From NCBI GenBank assembly GCA_030612495.1, contig JAUWNT010000050.1:1-13811 (forward strand): 13,811 bases of DNA, in the 5' to 3' direction. The notes beneath the pieces were generated by a model. The model had not been told where the DNA came from. It saw only the letters and a list, made by a program, of their open reading frames with translations, and did not search any database. Both the position numbers and the translations under genes were made by a program. The first letter of the stretch is position 1. Every line of letters begins with the position of its first letter. This document shows positions 6,086-13,661 of this stretch, one piece after another. The DNA comes from Candidatus Aminicenantota bacterium. GTDB taxonomy: Bacteria > Acidobacteriota > Aminicenantia > UBA2199.

Positions 6086-7011
6086 AGTTTTTTCAGAGTT
6101 TTGTTTTGTTTATTTTTATATGTATTAGCTTAATTGCTGAAACGCAGGTTTCGATCTCTTCATCCGCAAATCTTGTTACGATTGGAGATAAAATAAATGT
6201 AAAGGTGATTACAAAAACATCTGTTCAGGCTCAAAGAGTGAATTTTGTTTCAAAGAAAAAAGATTTTGAAATAATTTCAGAAAAATTATTACCTTTAAAA
6301 GTGCAAGGTGATTATACTGTTTTTGAAAAGAATATTACTATTTCTTTTTTCAAAACAGGAGATTTTAATATAGGGCCTTTTGTTGTAGAATTAATAAAAA
6401 ATGGAAAAATAATTGAGAAAAAGCAGACAAATTCAATTCCAATAAGAGTAAAATCCGTTCTTACAAAAGAGGATAAATATATAAAACCATTGAAAAATTT
6501 AATTGATATTAAGGGAAATCCATTTTATGTTTTGAAATATATAATAGTATTTCTTGTAATTGTTAGTTTAGTTATCTTAATAATTTTTTTTATTAAAAGA
6601 AAAAACAGGAGTATTAACCAAAGAAAAGAGGCAGTATTATCACCAATAGATGAGTTTGAGTTCAGGGTAAACGAACTAATCGGGCAAAAATTGTTTGAAA
6701 AGGGGAAAATAAGGAGGTTTTTTACAGATCTTTCAATAATTATTAAAAATTTTTTAAGCAGAGAGTATAAGTTTCCTGCAGAGGATTTTACAACTTATGA
6801 AACCCTTTTGCATCTAAAAACAAAAGAAAAAGAGGCTTTTATAGTAGATAATCTGGAATTTTTATTTAATGTTTCGGATCTTGTAAAGTTTGCAAAATTT
6901 GCACCGAATTTGCATACTTTTAAAACCTTATGCAATAAAACCAGAGATATTATTATATCTTTTAAGAAAAGGGTAATTATAGAAGAGACAGAAAAAAATG
7001 TTACACATTGA
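6082..7011 (+). CDS. BatD-like single-span membrane protein
   Basis: The product is 309 aa. It has a signal peptide (1-19, ending near SLIAE), a periplasmic beta-rich domain (about 20-145, with VTIGDKINVKV and KTGDFNIGPFVVEL), one strong membrane helix (about 150-171) with a following basic stop (KRKNR), and a cytoplasmic helical tail of about 135 aa. The layout matches BatD/oxygen-tolerance-type proteins, which are paired with BatA. Sequence identity to that family is judged from layout and context, not from hallmark residues. Its ATG overlaps the DUF58 stop (ATGA), and its end overlaps batA by 14 nt, so translation is coupled on both sides. Confidence 0.7.
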   Translation: MKFFQSFVLFIFICISLIAETQVSISSSANLVTIGDKINVKVITKTSVQAQRVNFVSKKKDFEIISEKLLPLKVQGDYTVFEKNITISFFKTGDFNIGPFVVELIKNGKIIEKKQTNSIPIRVKSVLTKEDKYIKPLKNLIDIKGNPFYVLKYIIVFLVIVSLVILIIFFIKRKNRSINQRKEAVLSPIDEFEFRVNELIGQKLFEKGKIRRFFTDLSIIIKNFLSREYKFPAEDFTTYETLLHLKTKEKEAFIVDNLEFLFNVSDLVKFAKFAPNLHTFKTLCNKTRDIIISFKKRVIIEETEKNVTH

Positions 7012-7993
7012 AAATAAAGTCTACCTGTTATTTTTATTAATAGTACCTGTTCTGATTTTATGGAACATATATATTAACAAAAAAGGCAAGAGGTTTATTT
7101 TCTTCTCATCAAAGGCTCTGTTTGGAGTCAATTCAGTAAGATCTTTAAAGGTTTTATTGAGCAAGAATCTATTTTTCATTAAATTAATCCCCCTTGTATT
7201 ATTTATTTTAGCTATTGCAAGGCCTCAATTATTGAATTCTTACGATATTGAGAAGAAAAAAGGGATTGATATTTTGATCGCACTTGACATATCAGGCTCA
7301 ATGGCATCCATTGATTTTAAACCGAAGAATAGGCTTGAAGTGGCAAAGGATGTAATCTCAAGTTTTATTCAAAAAAGAAGAACAGATAGGATAGGATTGG
7401 TTGTCTTTGCAGGTACATCTTATACTAAATGTCCGATTACAATTGATTATGATATATTAAAATATTTTTTAGAAGAGACATCTATTGGAGATCTTGAGGA
7501 TGGTACAGCTCTTGGAATGGCATTGGCAACATCAGTAAATAGAATAAGGTATTCAAAGACCAGGACAAAAATAATAATCCTACTTACCGATGGTATAAAT
7601 AATAAAGGTGAGATTGATCCAAGAGATGCAGCAAAAATCGCAAAAGATTTTAATGTGAAAGTCTATACAATTGGAGTAGGAACAAGGGGTAAAGCTGCAT
7701 TTCCCGTTATTGATTCTTTTGGAAGAAAACAATATATAATGATAGATGTTGAGATTGATGAGAAACTCCTTCAAGAAATTGCTAATACGACTGGAGGTCT
7801 TTATTTCAGAGCTACTGATAAAGATTCACTTCAGCAAATTTTTTCTGAGATTAATAGGTGGGAAAAATCTGAAATATCAGTAAAGAAATATTATGAGGCT
7901 GAAGATTTATTTCCTTATTTTATATTAGCAGGTTTAGTAATTTTACTTTTTACTGAATTTGCAAAAAGAACTTTTTTGAGAACTATTCCATAA
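6998..7993 (+). CDS. batA: BatA-type membrane vWA-domain protein
   Basis: The product is 331 aa. Two N-terminal membrane helices (about 8-25 and 58-76) lead into a von Willebrand factor A domain. Its metal site is complete: D97-I-S99-G-S101, T170 in DGTALG, and D198 in LLTDG. A last membrane helix (about 307-323, YFILAGLVILLF) anchors the C-terminus. This three-helix plus vWA layout is the BatA/BatB family, named from the Bacteroides aerotolerance operon and linked to stress tolerance in several bacteria. Which of BatA or BatB it is cannot be settled, because only one copy is present. No BatB or TPR-containing BatC follows; a 59-nt gap leads to the PBP gene. The reading frame overlaps the preceding gene by 14 nt. 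Confidence 0.87.
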   Translation: MLHIENKVYLLFLLIVPVLILWNIYINKKGKRFIFFSSKALFGVNSVRSLKVLLSKNLFFIKLIPLVLFILAIARPQLLNSYDIEKKKGIDILIALDISGSMASIDFKPKNRLEVAKDVISSFIQKRRTDRIGLVVFAGTSYTKCPITIDYDILKYFLEETSIGDLEDGTALGMALATSVNRIRYSKTRTKIIILLTDGINNKGEIDPRDAAKIAKDFNVKVYTIGVGTRGKAAFPVIDSFGRKQYIMIDVEIDEKLLQEIANTTGGLYFRATDKDSLQQIFSEINRWEKSEISVKKYYEAEDLFPYFILAGLVILLFTEFAKRTFLRTIP

Positions 7994-8031
7994 TAGAAGT
8001 GATTCTTAGGCTTTTAAAAAATTTAGATTTA

Positions 8032-8040
8032 TGCTATATT
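8032..8040 (+). promoter_or_regulatory. Possible extended -10 promoter for the PBP gene
   Basis: TGCTATATT contains TGn followed by the -10 TATATT (8035-8040). There is no good -35. The start would fall near 8047, only a few bases before ATG 8053, which has no Shine-Dalgarno. The gene may instead be read through from batA, as no terminator lies between them. Confidence 0.38.
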
Positions 8041-8052
8041 TAAACCTAAAAT

Positions 8053-10410
8053 ATGAAAAAATTATTCTCAATAAAACGTAAACTAATTCTGTTTTTACTT
8101 AGTATTGTTTTAACAGTTCTTATGGGTTTGCTTGTTGGAATTATCTTAGTCTTTCAAAAAGGTTTCCCTCAGATAAAAAATCTTGAAGATATTAAACCTG
8201 TCATTATGACAACCATTTTTGATGATCAAAATGTACTTATAAGAGAGTTTGCAATTGAGAAGAGAAAAATAGTGAAGAGTACTGATATACCTGATGTATT
8301 AAAAAATTCAATAATAGCGTCTGAGGATAATCAATTTTACTCTCATTGGGGGATTAATTTTAGGGGGGTTATAAGGGCAATTTTAGGTGTTATATTTCGA
8401 AATAAGTCTGCAGGCGGAGGAAGTTCGATCACACAACAGCTTGCTCGTGGCTTGTTTTTAACTCCTGAGGCAACCTATTCAAGAAAATTACGAGAAATGC
8501 TTTTAGCAGTTCAAATAGAAAAAAAGTATTCAAAAGAACAAATATTGAGCTATTATTGTAATAAAATATTTTTAGGTGGAAGTGTATATGGTGTTGAAGC
8601 AGCATCAAGGTACTATTTTGGCAAACAAGTAAAAGATATAAATTTAGCAGATGCATCTTTATTGACTGCATTAATGCCAACCCCGAATCTTCTTTTTGAT
8701 ATTTTTAATAAACCTGAACAAAATCCTAAAAAGAAAGACTATATTTTGAGAAAAAGAAATTTTATTTTGAAAAAGATGTTGAAATTGAATTTTATTGATA
8801 AAAAAGAGTATAATGAAGCTGTAAAGATCAAACTTCCGGAAAAATCTTTTGAATCAAATAAAGAGTCTGTTGGAGATTATTTTTTAGAAGAAGTAAGGAA
8901 ATATATTGAAGCTAAATTTGGTGACAATCTCTTATACAAAGGTGGATTAAGGGTTTATACTTCTCTTAACACAGAAATGCAAAAGTGGGCGGAAGATTCT
9001 TTGAAAGAGGGACTGAGACAACTTGATAAAAGAAGGGGGTGGAGGACACGGGATAAATTATCTAATCTTTTAGAAAATAATCTTGACATAAAAAAATATA
9101 AAATTCCTTCATGGAAAAATTTAGAAATCAAGTTAGAAAAGATTGTAAAGGGTATTGTACTAAATGTTAACAGAAAAAGAGCAATTGTAAGAATTGATGA
9201 ATATACAGGGAAATTAAGTTCAAAAGATGCATTATGGACAAAGATGAGTCTAAAAAGTGTATTGAAGAAAGGGGATGTTGCTTTTTTCAGGGTTAAAAAA
9301 ATAGATAATGAGAAAAAGGAATTATATCTAAGCCTTGAGCAGGAACCAGATGTTCAAGGTGCTGTATTAGTAGTGGATAATAAAACAGGACAGATAAAGG
9401 CAATGGTTGGTGGCTATTCATTTAGGGATAGTAAATGGAATAATGCAACGCAGGCTTTAAGACAAACAGGATCAACCTTTAAACCTATCATTTATACAGC
9501 AGCACTTGAAAATGGATATACTCCTGCAACAATTATAAAAGATGAACCATTTTCCTATTTTGATAAATGGACAAATGAGATATGGGAACCTCAGAATCAT
9601 GACGGGCATTTTAAGGGATTAATAACATTTAGGCGTGCTCTTGAGCAGTCAAGAAATGTTGTAACAGCAAGAATTGTTGAACAAATAGGACCTCAGAGGG
9701 TAGTTGAATATGCAAGGAAATTTGGAGTTACTTCAAAATTAAAACCTTTCATGTCAATTTCTCTTGGAGTTTTTGAAGTAACATTAAAGGAAATGGTTGC
9801 AGCTTATACTATTTTTCCTAATTATGGCGTTAGAGTTAATCCTTATTATATAACAGAGGTAAGAGATCAAAACAGTAATATTATTGATGAGAATTATCCA
9901 GAAAAGAAACAGGCTGTTGATAAAAATATAGCATATATTATGAATTGTTTACTGCAGGGCGTTGTAAAGTATGGAACAGGATGGAGGGCGCGATATTTGG
10001 AAGCTCCAATAGGGGGTAAAACCGGAACAACAGATGACTATACAAATGCCTGGTTTATTGGGTTTTCTCCATCAGTGACTGTAGGAGTATGGATAGGATT
10101 TGATATTACAAAAAGCCTCGGCAATGAAGAAACAGGTTCAAGGGCAGCTGCCCCGGTATTTGTGAGTTTTATGGAGAAATATTTAAATAAATATAAAGCA
10201 TCTCAGCAATTCAGGAAACCTTCAGGTGTAATAATGGTTGATATTGATAAAATAACTGGTAAATTATTAACCCCGGATTGTATGTATCCTTTTAAGGAGG
10301 CTTTTGTGACTGGTACAGAACCGCTTGAATTCTGTAGTGAAGAAGAGCATTTAAAATTTTTAGACTATTATGGAACAGCTGAAGAGGATAAAATTGAAGA
10401 AGAGAATTAA
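8053..10410 (+). CDS. mrcA: Class A penicillin-binding protein 1A
   Basis: The 785-aa bifunctional peptidoglycan synthase has one N-terminal membrane anchor (about 10-34) and acts on the outer face of the inner membrane. The glycosyltransferase (GT51) part has catalytic E91 in SEDNQFYSHWG, GGGSSITQQLARG (121-133), E148 and E156 in the RKLRE...IEKKYSKEQIL segment, and IFLGGSVYGVEAASRYYFGK (172-191). An OB-like insert lies at about 360-435. The transpeptidase part has nucleophile S474 in STFK, S533-R-N535, and K656-T-G-T659. All catalytic motifs are intact. It polymerises lipid II and cross-links the strands. Length and the insert point to PBP1A rather than PBP1B or PBP1C. The gene starts 59 nt after batA without a terminator, and ends in the strong terminator at 10418-10450. 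Confidence 0.95.
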   Translation: MKKLFSIKRKLILFLLSIVLTVLMGLLVGIILVFQKGFPQIKNLEDIKPVIMTTIFDDQNVLIREFAIEKRKIVKSTDIPDVLKNSIIASEDNQFYSHWGINFRGVIRAILGVIFRNKSAGGGSSITQQLARGLFLTPEATYSRKLREMLLAVQIEKKYSKEQILSYYCNKIFLGGSVYGVEAASRYYFGKQVKDINLADASLLTALMPTPNLLFDIFNKPEQNPKKKDYILRKRNFILKKMLKLNFIDKKEYNEAVKIKLPEKSFESNKESVGDYFLEEVRKYIEAKFGDNLLYKGGLRVYTSLNTEMQKWAEDSLKEGLRQLDKRRGWRTRDKLSNLLENNLDIKKYKIPSWKNLEIKLEKIVKGIVLNVNRKRAIVRIDEYTGKLSSKDALWTKMSLKSVLKKGDVAFFRVKKIDNEKKELYLSLEQEPDVQGAVLVVDNKTGQIKAMVGGYSFRDSKWNNATQALRQTGSTFKPIIYTAALENGYTPATIIKDEPFSYFDKWTNEIWEPQNHDGHFKGLITFRRALEQSRNVVTARIVEQIGPQRVVEYARKFGVTSKLKPFMSISLGVFEVTLKEMVAAYTIFPNYGVRVNPYYITEVRDQNSNIIDENYPEKKQAVDKNIAYIMNCLLQGVVKYGTGWRARYLEAPIGGKTGTTDDYTNAWFIGFSPSVTVGVWIGFDITKSLGNEETGSRAAAPVFVSFMEKYLNKYKASQQFRKPSGVIMVDIDKITGKLLTPDCMYPFKEAFVTGTEPLEFCSEEEHLKFLDYYGTAEEDKIEEEN

Positions 10411-10417
10411 TTTTAAT

Positions 10418-10450
10418 AAAAAAAGCAGGACTATTAATCCTGCTTTTTTT
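10418..10450. terminator. Bidirectional intrinsic terminator
   Basis: GCAGGA (10425-10430) pairs with TCCTGC (10438-10443) around a seven-base loop. The stem is lengthened by A7 on the left and T7 on the right, giving a 13-bp hairpin with a U tract in either direction. It lies 7 nt after the PBP stop and 26 nt beyond the stop of the minus-strand gene, so it serves both. Confidence 0.93.
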
Positions 10451-10476
10451 TATTATATAAAAATGGGCTGCCTGTT

Positions 10477-10956
10477 CTAATTAGTTACTTGCTTTATTTC
10501 TTTTTTTTCGAGCTTTATTTCATCGGTTTTTTTTTCTTCTTTTCTTTTCTCTCTCTTTTTTATAAGGAAATATGCCATATAAAAATTATCCGGTCTTGTA
10601 AGTTTTATTCTGAAATATTCATATCCTCTTAACATTTCTCTTTTTAATCTGTATCTGAATTTTTTGTATTTACCTTTATAAGCTTTTACAATTGCCATTT
10701 CTTCAAAAAGAGGCTCTTTTTTTTTATTCATTATTATAAAGTATGGGATCTCGTCTTTTTTGGTAAATTTAACTCTATATACTCCTCTTTTATAATCTTT
10801 TTTAGCATGAATAAAGGCTTTAGGAAAATAAATTCTTCCAAGGTTAATCTCTTCTATATTGGTATTCTTTGCATTTTTATCTTTCTTGTCATTCTGTGCG
10901 TAAAAAGTACATGATATGAGCAGTATAAAAATAATTGAAATAATTATCTTTTTCAT
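10477..10956 (-). CDS. Small secreted or lipid-anchored protein, unknown function
   Basis: The product is 159 aa and I cannot name its family. It has a signal peptide (MKKIIISIIFILLIS). C16 after LLIS could be a lipobox, while FYA-Q at 19-22 could be an ordinary signal peptidase site. Next comes a basic linker, then a compact middle domain (about 35-130) rich in Tyr, Phe and Lys (GRIYFPKAFIHAKKDYKRG, YFIIMNKKKEPLFEEMAIVK, GYEYFRIKL). A highly charged Lys/Glu tail runs from about 131 to the end. The start is firm: an AAGGAGA Shine-Dalgarno lies in the complement of 10962-10968, and a TTGACT/TATAAT promoter at 11033-11062. It is a single-gene unit, convergent with the PBP gene. Confidence 0.72.
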   Translation of the reverse strand: MKKIIISIIFILLISCTFYAQNDKKDKNAKNTNIEEINLGRIYFPKAFIHAKKDYKRGVYRVKFTKKDEIPYFIIMNKKKEPLFEEMAIVKAYKGKYKKFRYRLKREMLRGYEYFRIKLTRPDNFYMAYFLIKKREKRKEEKKTDEIKLEKKEIKQVTN

Positions 10957-11032
10957 CTCATTCTCCTTTTTTGTCTATTTTTTAATCTTTGTATCTTATT
11001 CATATTTGGCTCCACCATTTTATTACACATGA

Positions 11033-11062
11033 ATTATAGATTATACTGTTTTTAAAAGTCAA
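11033..11062 (-). promoter_or_regulatory. Promoter of the small secreted-protein gene
   Basis: On the minus strand TTGACT (complement of 11057-11062), 18 nt, then TATAAT (complement of 11033-11038). A second TATAAT at 11040-11045 is only 11 nt from the -35 and is less likely. The leader is about 70 nt. Confidence 0.72.
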
Positions 11063-11108
11063 GGGAAAAATCTTTTTAATTTTTATATGATAGTTATCTA
11101 AAAAAAAT

Positions 11109-11137
11109 TTTACAATTTTATTAAGGTCGGTTACAAT
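11109..11137 (+). promoter_or_regulatory. Promoter of the MscS-DUF2007 operon
   Basis: TTTACA (11109-11114), exactly 17 nt, TACAAT (11132-11137). The transcript should begin near 11144, beyond the TTG at 11140 that opens the longest frame. That codon therefore cannot be used as the start. Confidence 0.75.
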
Positions 11138-11181
11138 AGTTGTGCCTTAATTTTAAAAGAATAGGTATGAATGGAGGAAAA

Positions 11182-12273
11182 ATGCAAGAAATATTGAATT
11201 ATCAAGTTTTTCAAATTTCAGCTTACAGGTATTTTATTGGTTTAGGGATAATAATTTTATCAATTATCATTAAGATAATTTTTGATAAGATCATATCTAA
11301 AGGATTGAAAAAATGGGCTAATAAGACTAAATTTATATATGATGATATATTAATCGAAGCATTAATCCCGCCATTGAAAGTTATGATCGTAATAGCTGGA
11401 ATATATTTTGCTGCAACCTATGTACTTTTAGGAAAAGTAAAGCTTATTCCCCCGGTTGTTGGAAAAATTATGACTGCTATTATTTTGACAATTATACTAT
11501 GGTCAATTTACAGATTAACTGAAATAGTGACTGAAATCATGAAGAACATTTTTGATAAATCAGATAAAATTCTTTCAAAACAATTCATTCCAATTGTTAG
11601 AACAAGCTTACGAGCTATTGTTCTGATAATAGGTGGAATCATGATTATCCAGAATCTAGGGGTTAATGTAAGCAGTCTTATTGCAGCTGGAGGAATTGGG
11701 GGCATTGCTATTGCTCTGGCAGCTCAGGATTCTTTAGCAAACATATTTGGAACTTTTGTTATGTTTTCAGATAAACCTTTTAAAATTGAGGATTATATTG
11801 AATTTAAAAATGTCTCAGGAGTTGTGGAATCTATTGGATTAAGGTCAACAAGAATAAGAACTTTCGATAAATCACTTATTTCAGTTCCGAATAAAGTTAT
11901 AGCATCTGAAATGATTCAGAATTGGTCAGCAAGACCCAAGAGGAGAATAAAACTTAATATTGGATTAACATACAATTCAACCCCAGCAAAAATAAAAGAA
12001 TTAATAGAAAATATAAAAGATTACATAAAGAATAATGATGATTTTGACCATAATGGTTTTGTTGTGAGTTTTACAGAATTTAAAGATTCATCTCTCTCTA
12101 TCTTTATTAATTGTTTTGCTGCAACAACCAATTACAATGAACATTTAAGGATTTTAGAGAATTTTAATATTGCTTTAATGAAAATGGTGGAGGATTTAGA
12201 ATTGGAATTTGCATTCCCAACACAGAGTATTTATCTTGAAAAAGGGGAAACAGAAAAATTAAAAGAGAAATAG
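11182..12273 (+). CDS. MscS-family mechanosensitive channel
   Basis: The product is 363 aa from ATG 11182, which has a GGAGG site at 11173-11177. An in-frame ATG at 11167 is possible but lacks such a site. Four membrane helices (about 17-34, 62-83, 93-114 and 141-157) lead to the pore helix at about 160-192, with the small-residue run AAGGIGGIAIALAAQDSLANIFG split across it. The MscS beta domain follows (DKPFKIEDYIEF, SIGLRSTRIRTFDKSLISVPN), then a C-terminal alpha/beta part. The pore motif and beta domain are diagnostic. Such channels open on membrane tension to let solutes out during osmotic downshock. It has one or two more helices than E. coli MscS (three), nearer to medium-size relatives. 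It is co-transcribed with the DUF2007 gene, which starts two bases after its stop. Confidence 0.92.
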   Translation: MQEILNYQVFQISAYRYFIGLGIIILSIIIKIIFDKIISKGLKKWANKTKFIYDDILIEALIPPLKVMIVIAGIYFAATYVLLGKVKLIPPVVGKIMTAIILTIILWSIYRLTEIVTEIMKNIFDKSDKILSKQFIPIVRTSLRAIVLIIGGIMIIQNLGVNVSSLIAAGGIGGIAIALAAQDSLANIFGTFVMFSDKPFKIEDYIEFKNVSGVVESIGLRSTRIRTFDKSLISVPNKVIASEMIQNWSARPKRRIKLNIGLTYNSTPAKIKELIENIKDYIKNNDDFDHNGFVVSFTEFKDSSLSIFINCFAATTNYNEHLRILENFNIALMKMVEDLELEFAFPTQSIYLEKGETEKLKEK

Positions 12274-12275
12274 AA

Positions 12276-12506
12276 ATGGAAGATTATTTAAAAGAATTAG
12301 TAGCAATAGAAGGCATGGTTGAGGCAGAAATTATTAAGTCAAAACTTGAGAGTTTTTCAATACCATGCATGCTTAAATTTGAGGCAATTGGAAGGGTTCT
12401 GGGTATTACTACAAATGGACTTGGTAGGGTCCAGGTTATGGTACCTTTAGAATATTATGAAAAAGCAAAAGAGATCATAAAAATTGAGGAAAAAGAAAAA
12501 GAATAA
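12276..12506 (+). CDS. DUF2007-type small protein
   Basis: The product is 76 aa. The pattern LVAIEGMVEAEIIKSKLES at 7-25, then FSIPCML, a middle GLGRVQVMVPLEYYEKAKEII, is that of DUF2007 proteins (putative signal-transducing small proteins). In these a ferredoxin-like fold takes the form 'arms over residues, helix, IP, strand, helix'. The biochemical role is unknown. The start lies two bases after the channel gene stop with no clear Shine-Dalgarno, so translation is coupled to the channel. The charged tail (EEKEKE) and its stop codon have a second, diverged copy at 13514-13564. Confidence 0.78.
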   Translation: MEDYLKELVAIEGMVEAEIIKSKLESFSIPCMLKFEAIGRVLGITTNGLGRVQVMVPLEYYEKAKEIIKIEEKEKE

Positions 12507-12524
12507 GGTTGTAGGGAACAGGTA
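12456..12524 (+). repeat. DUF2007 gene tail plus 18 nt, first copy of a direct repeat
   Basis: The last 17 codons including the stop, plus the following 18 nt, align without any gap with 13514-13582 (53 of 69 bases the same). The constant offset is 1058 bp. The two copies flank the EamA permease gene. Similarity ends sharply on both sides. Confidence 0.82.
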
Positions 12525-12549
12525 CACCTGTTCCGAATGAAAGACCTTA
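12504..12549 (+). terminator. REP-like palindrome and possible terminator
   Basis: GGAACAGGT (12515-12523) and ACCTGTTCC (12526-12534) form a nine-base perfect inverted repeat around AC. An outer TAAGGT (12504-12509) can pair with ACCTTA (12544-12549), and T-rich sequence follows at 12555-12576. It may end the MscS-DUF2007 transcript. The inner palindrome also resembles REP-type repeats, so its first role may have been as a mobile-repeat end. Confidence 0.5.
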
Positions 12550-12584
12550 CCTCATTTTTTAAATTTTTTCTTTTTTAGATTTAT

Positions 12585-13499
12585 ATGAAGAGATCATTAT
12601 TTGTATGTGAGTTACTTTTATTTATCACAGCTTTGATCTGGGGTTTGTCTTTTGTTGCTCAACGTAAGGGCATGGAATTTGTTGGTCCGTTTATCTTTAA
12701 TGGTATCAGATTTGCTCTTGGCAGTCTCTCTTTACTACCGTTATTATTTTTTTATAAAAGAAAAAAAAACAGAGAATTAAATAATCACAAACCCGGGATT
12801 TCATTATTACGTGGTAGTTTTTATGCAGGTATTGTCCTTTTTATTGGAGCAACTCTTCAACAGATCGGGATCATAAATACTACTGCTGGAAATGCAGGGT
12901 TCATCACAAGTTTATATGTGGTTTTTACCCCATTAATTGGATTATTTTATAAACATAGACCCTCGAAACAAGTTTGGGCAGGAGTGATTCTTGCAACTAC
13001 AGGACTATACTTTTTAAGTGTTTCAGGAAGTTTTACGGTTTCTTCAGGTGATATTCTTGTTTTATTAAGTGCGATCTTTTTTGCTGCACACGTTTTACTT
13101 ATAGCTTGGATTTCGCCGAAATTCAATGTTATTAAAATATCAATAATTCAATTTTCCATTACTTCGATATTAAGCCTGATCATTGCAATTTTTACTGAGG
13201 AAATAATATGGGAAAATATTAAATCTGCAGCAATCCCCATTTTATACGGAGGAATAATGGCTGTTGGAGTTGCATACACTTTACAGGTTATTGCTCAGCA
13301 AAAAGCTAAGCCATCACATACTGCTATAATCCTTAGTTTCGAAGCTTTGTTTGCTGCTATCGGAGGTTGGCTTATTCTTAACGAGCTTTTTACTTCACGT
13401 GAAGTTTGCGGTTGTATTCTAATGCTTTCAGGAATAATTACAGCACAACTAAAATTAAAGATAAGAAATGTGATCTTTTTTAGGAGGGCTAAAAAATAA
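12585..13499 (+). CDS. EamA/DMT-superfamily permease
   Basis: The product is 304 aa with about ten hydrophobic segments in two EamA halves (roughly 7-145 and 150-290). Typical features are ALIWGLSFVAQRKGMEFVGP near the start, ATLQQIGIINTTAGNAGFIT in the first half, and TAIILSFEALFAAIGGWLILNE near the end. A basic loop (YKRKKNRELNNHK, 57-69) marks the cytoplasmic side. Members of this family export or import small metabolites such as amino acids or nucleosides; the substrate here is unknown. There is no Shine-Dalgarno, and the upstream stretch is T-rich, so its promoter is unclear. The C-terminus is basic (KIRNVIFFRRAKK). It lies between two copies of the DUF2007 gene tail, which suggests that it was inserted there. 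The stop is 14 nt before the second copy. Confidence 0.88.
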   Translation: MKRSLFVCELLLFITALIWGLSFVAQRKGMEFVGPFIFNGIRFALGSLSLLPLLFFYKRKKNRELNNHKPGISLLRGSFYAGIVLFIGATLQQIGIINTTAGNAGFITSLYVVFTPLIGLFYKHRPSKQVWAGVILATTGLYFLSVSGSFTVSSGDILVLLSAIFFAAHVLLIAWISPKFNVIKISIIQFSITSILSLIIAIFTEEIIWENIKSAAIPILYGGIMAVGVAYTLQVIAQQKAKPSHTAIILSFEALFAAIGGWLILNELFTSREVCGCILMLSGIITAQLKLKIRNVIFFRRAKK

Positions 13500-13513
13500 A
13501 AGGATAGTTTTTA

Positions 13514-13582
13514 TTCGAAAAGGCAAGAGAGATTATAAAAATTGAGAAACAGGGAAAAAAATAAAATGGTAATGGACAGGTA
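13514..13582 (+). pseudogene. Diverged second copy of the DUF2007 gene tail
   Basis: The segment codes FEKAREIIKIEKQGKK and then TAA, against YEKAKEIIKIEEKEKE and TAA in the intact gene: 10 of 16 residues the same, with the stop at the same distance. The next 18 nt also match, ending in ACAGGTA (12518-12524 and 13576-13582). No start codon or upstream DUF2007 sequence remains; a TAG at 13505-13507 interrupts the frame. It is a broken relic left on the far side of the permease gene. Confidence 0.8.
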
Positions 13583-13612
13583 TTGACTTTTTATTTTTCT
13601 TGGTTATATATT
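13583..13612 (+). promoter_or_regulatory. Promoter of the last gene
   Basis: TTGACT (13583-13588) with TATATA at 16-nt spacing (13605-13610) or TATATT at 18 nt (13607-13612). The leader would be about 55 nt. It starts directly where the DUF2007-tail repeat ends. Confidence 0.65.
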
Positions 13613-13661
13613 AATTAAGAAGTATTAAATGATTATGAATAATATCATGAAAAAGATTAAA

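Noticed and set aside
8429..8680. 83-aa minus-strand frame inside the PBP gene
   Set aside because: It is antisense to catalytic GT51 motifs that are clearly under protein selection.
10496..10560. T-rich low-complexity tract as a repeat or terminator
   Set aside because: It is simply the coding complement of the Lys/Glu-rich tail of the minus-strand protein.
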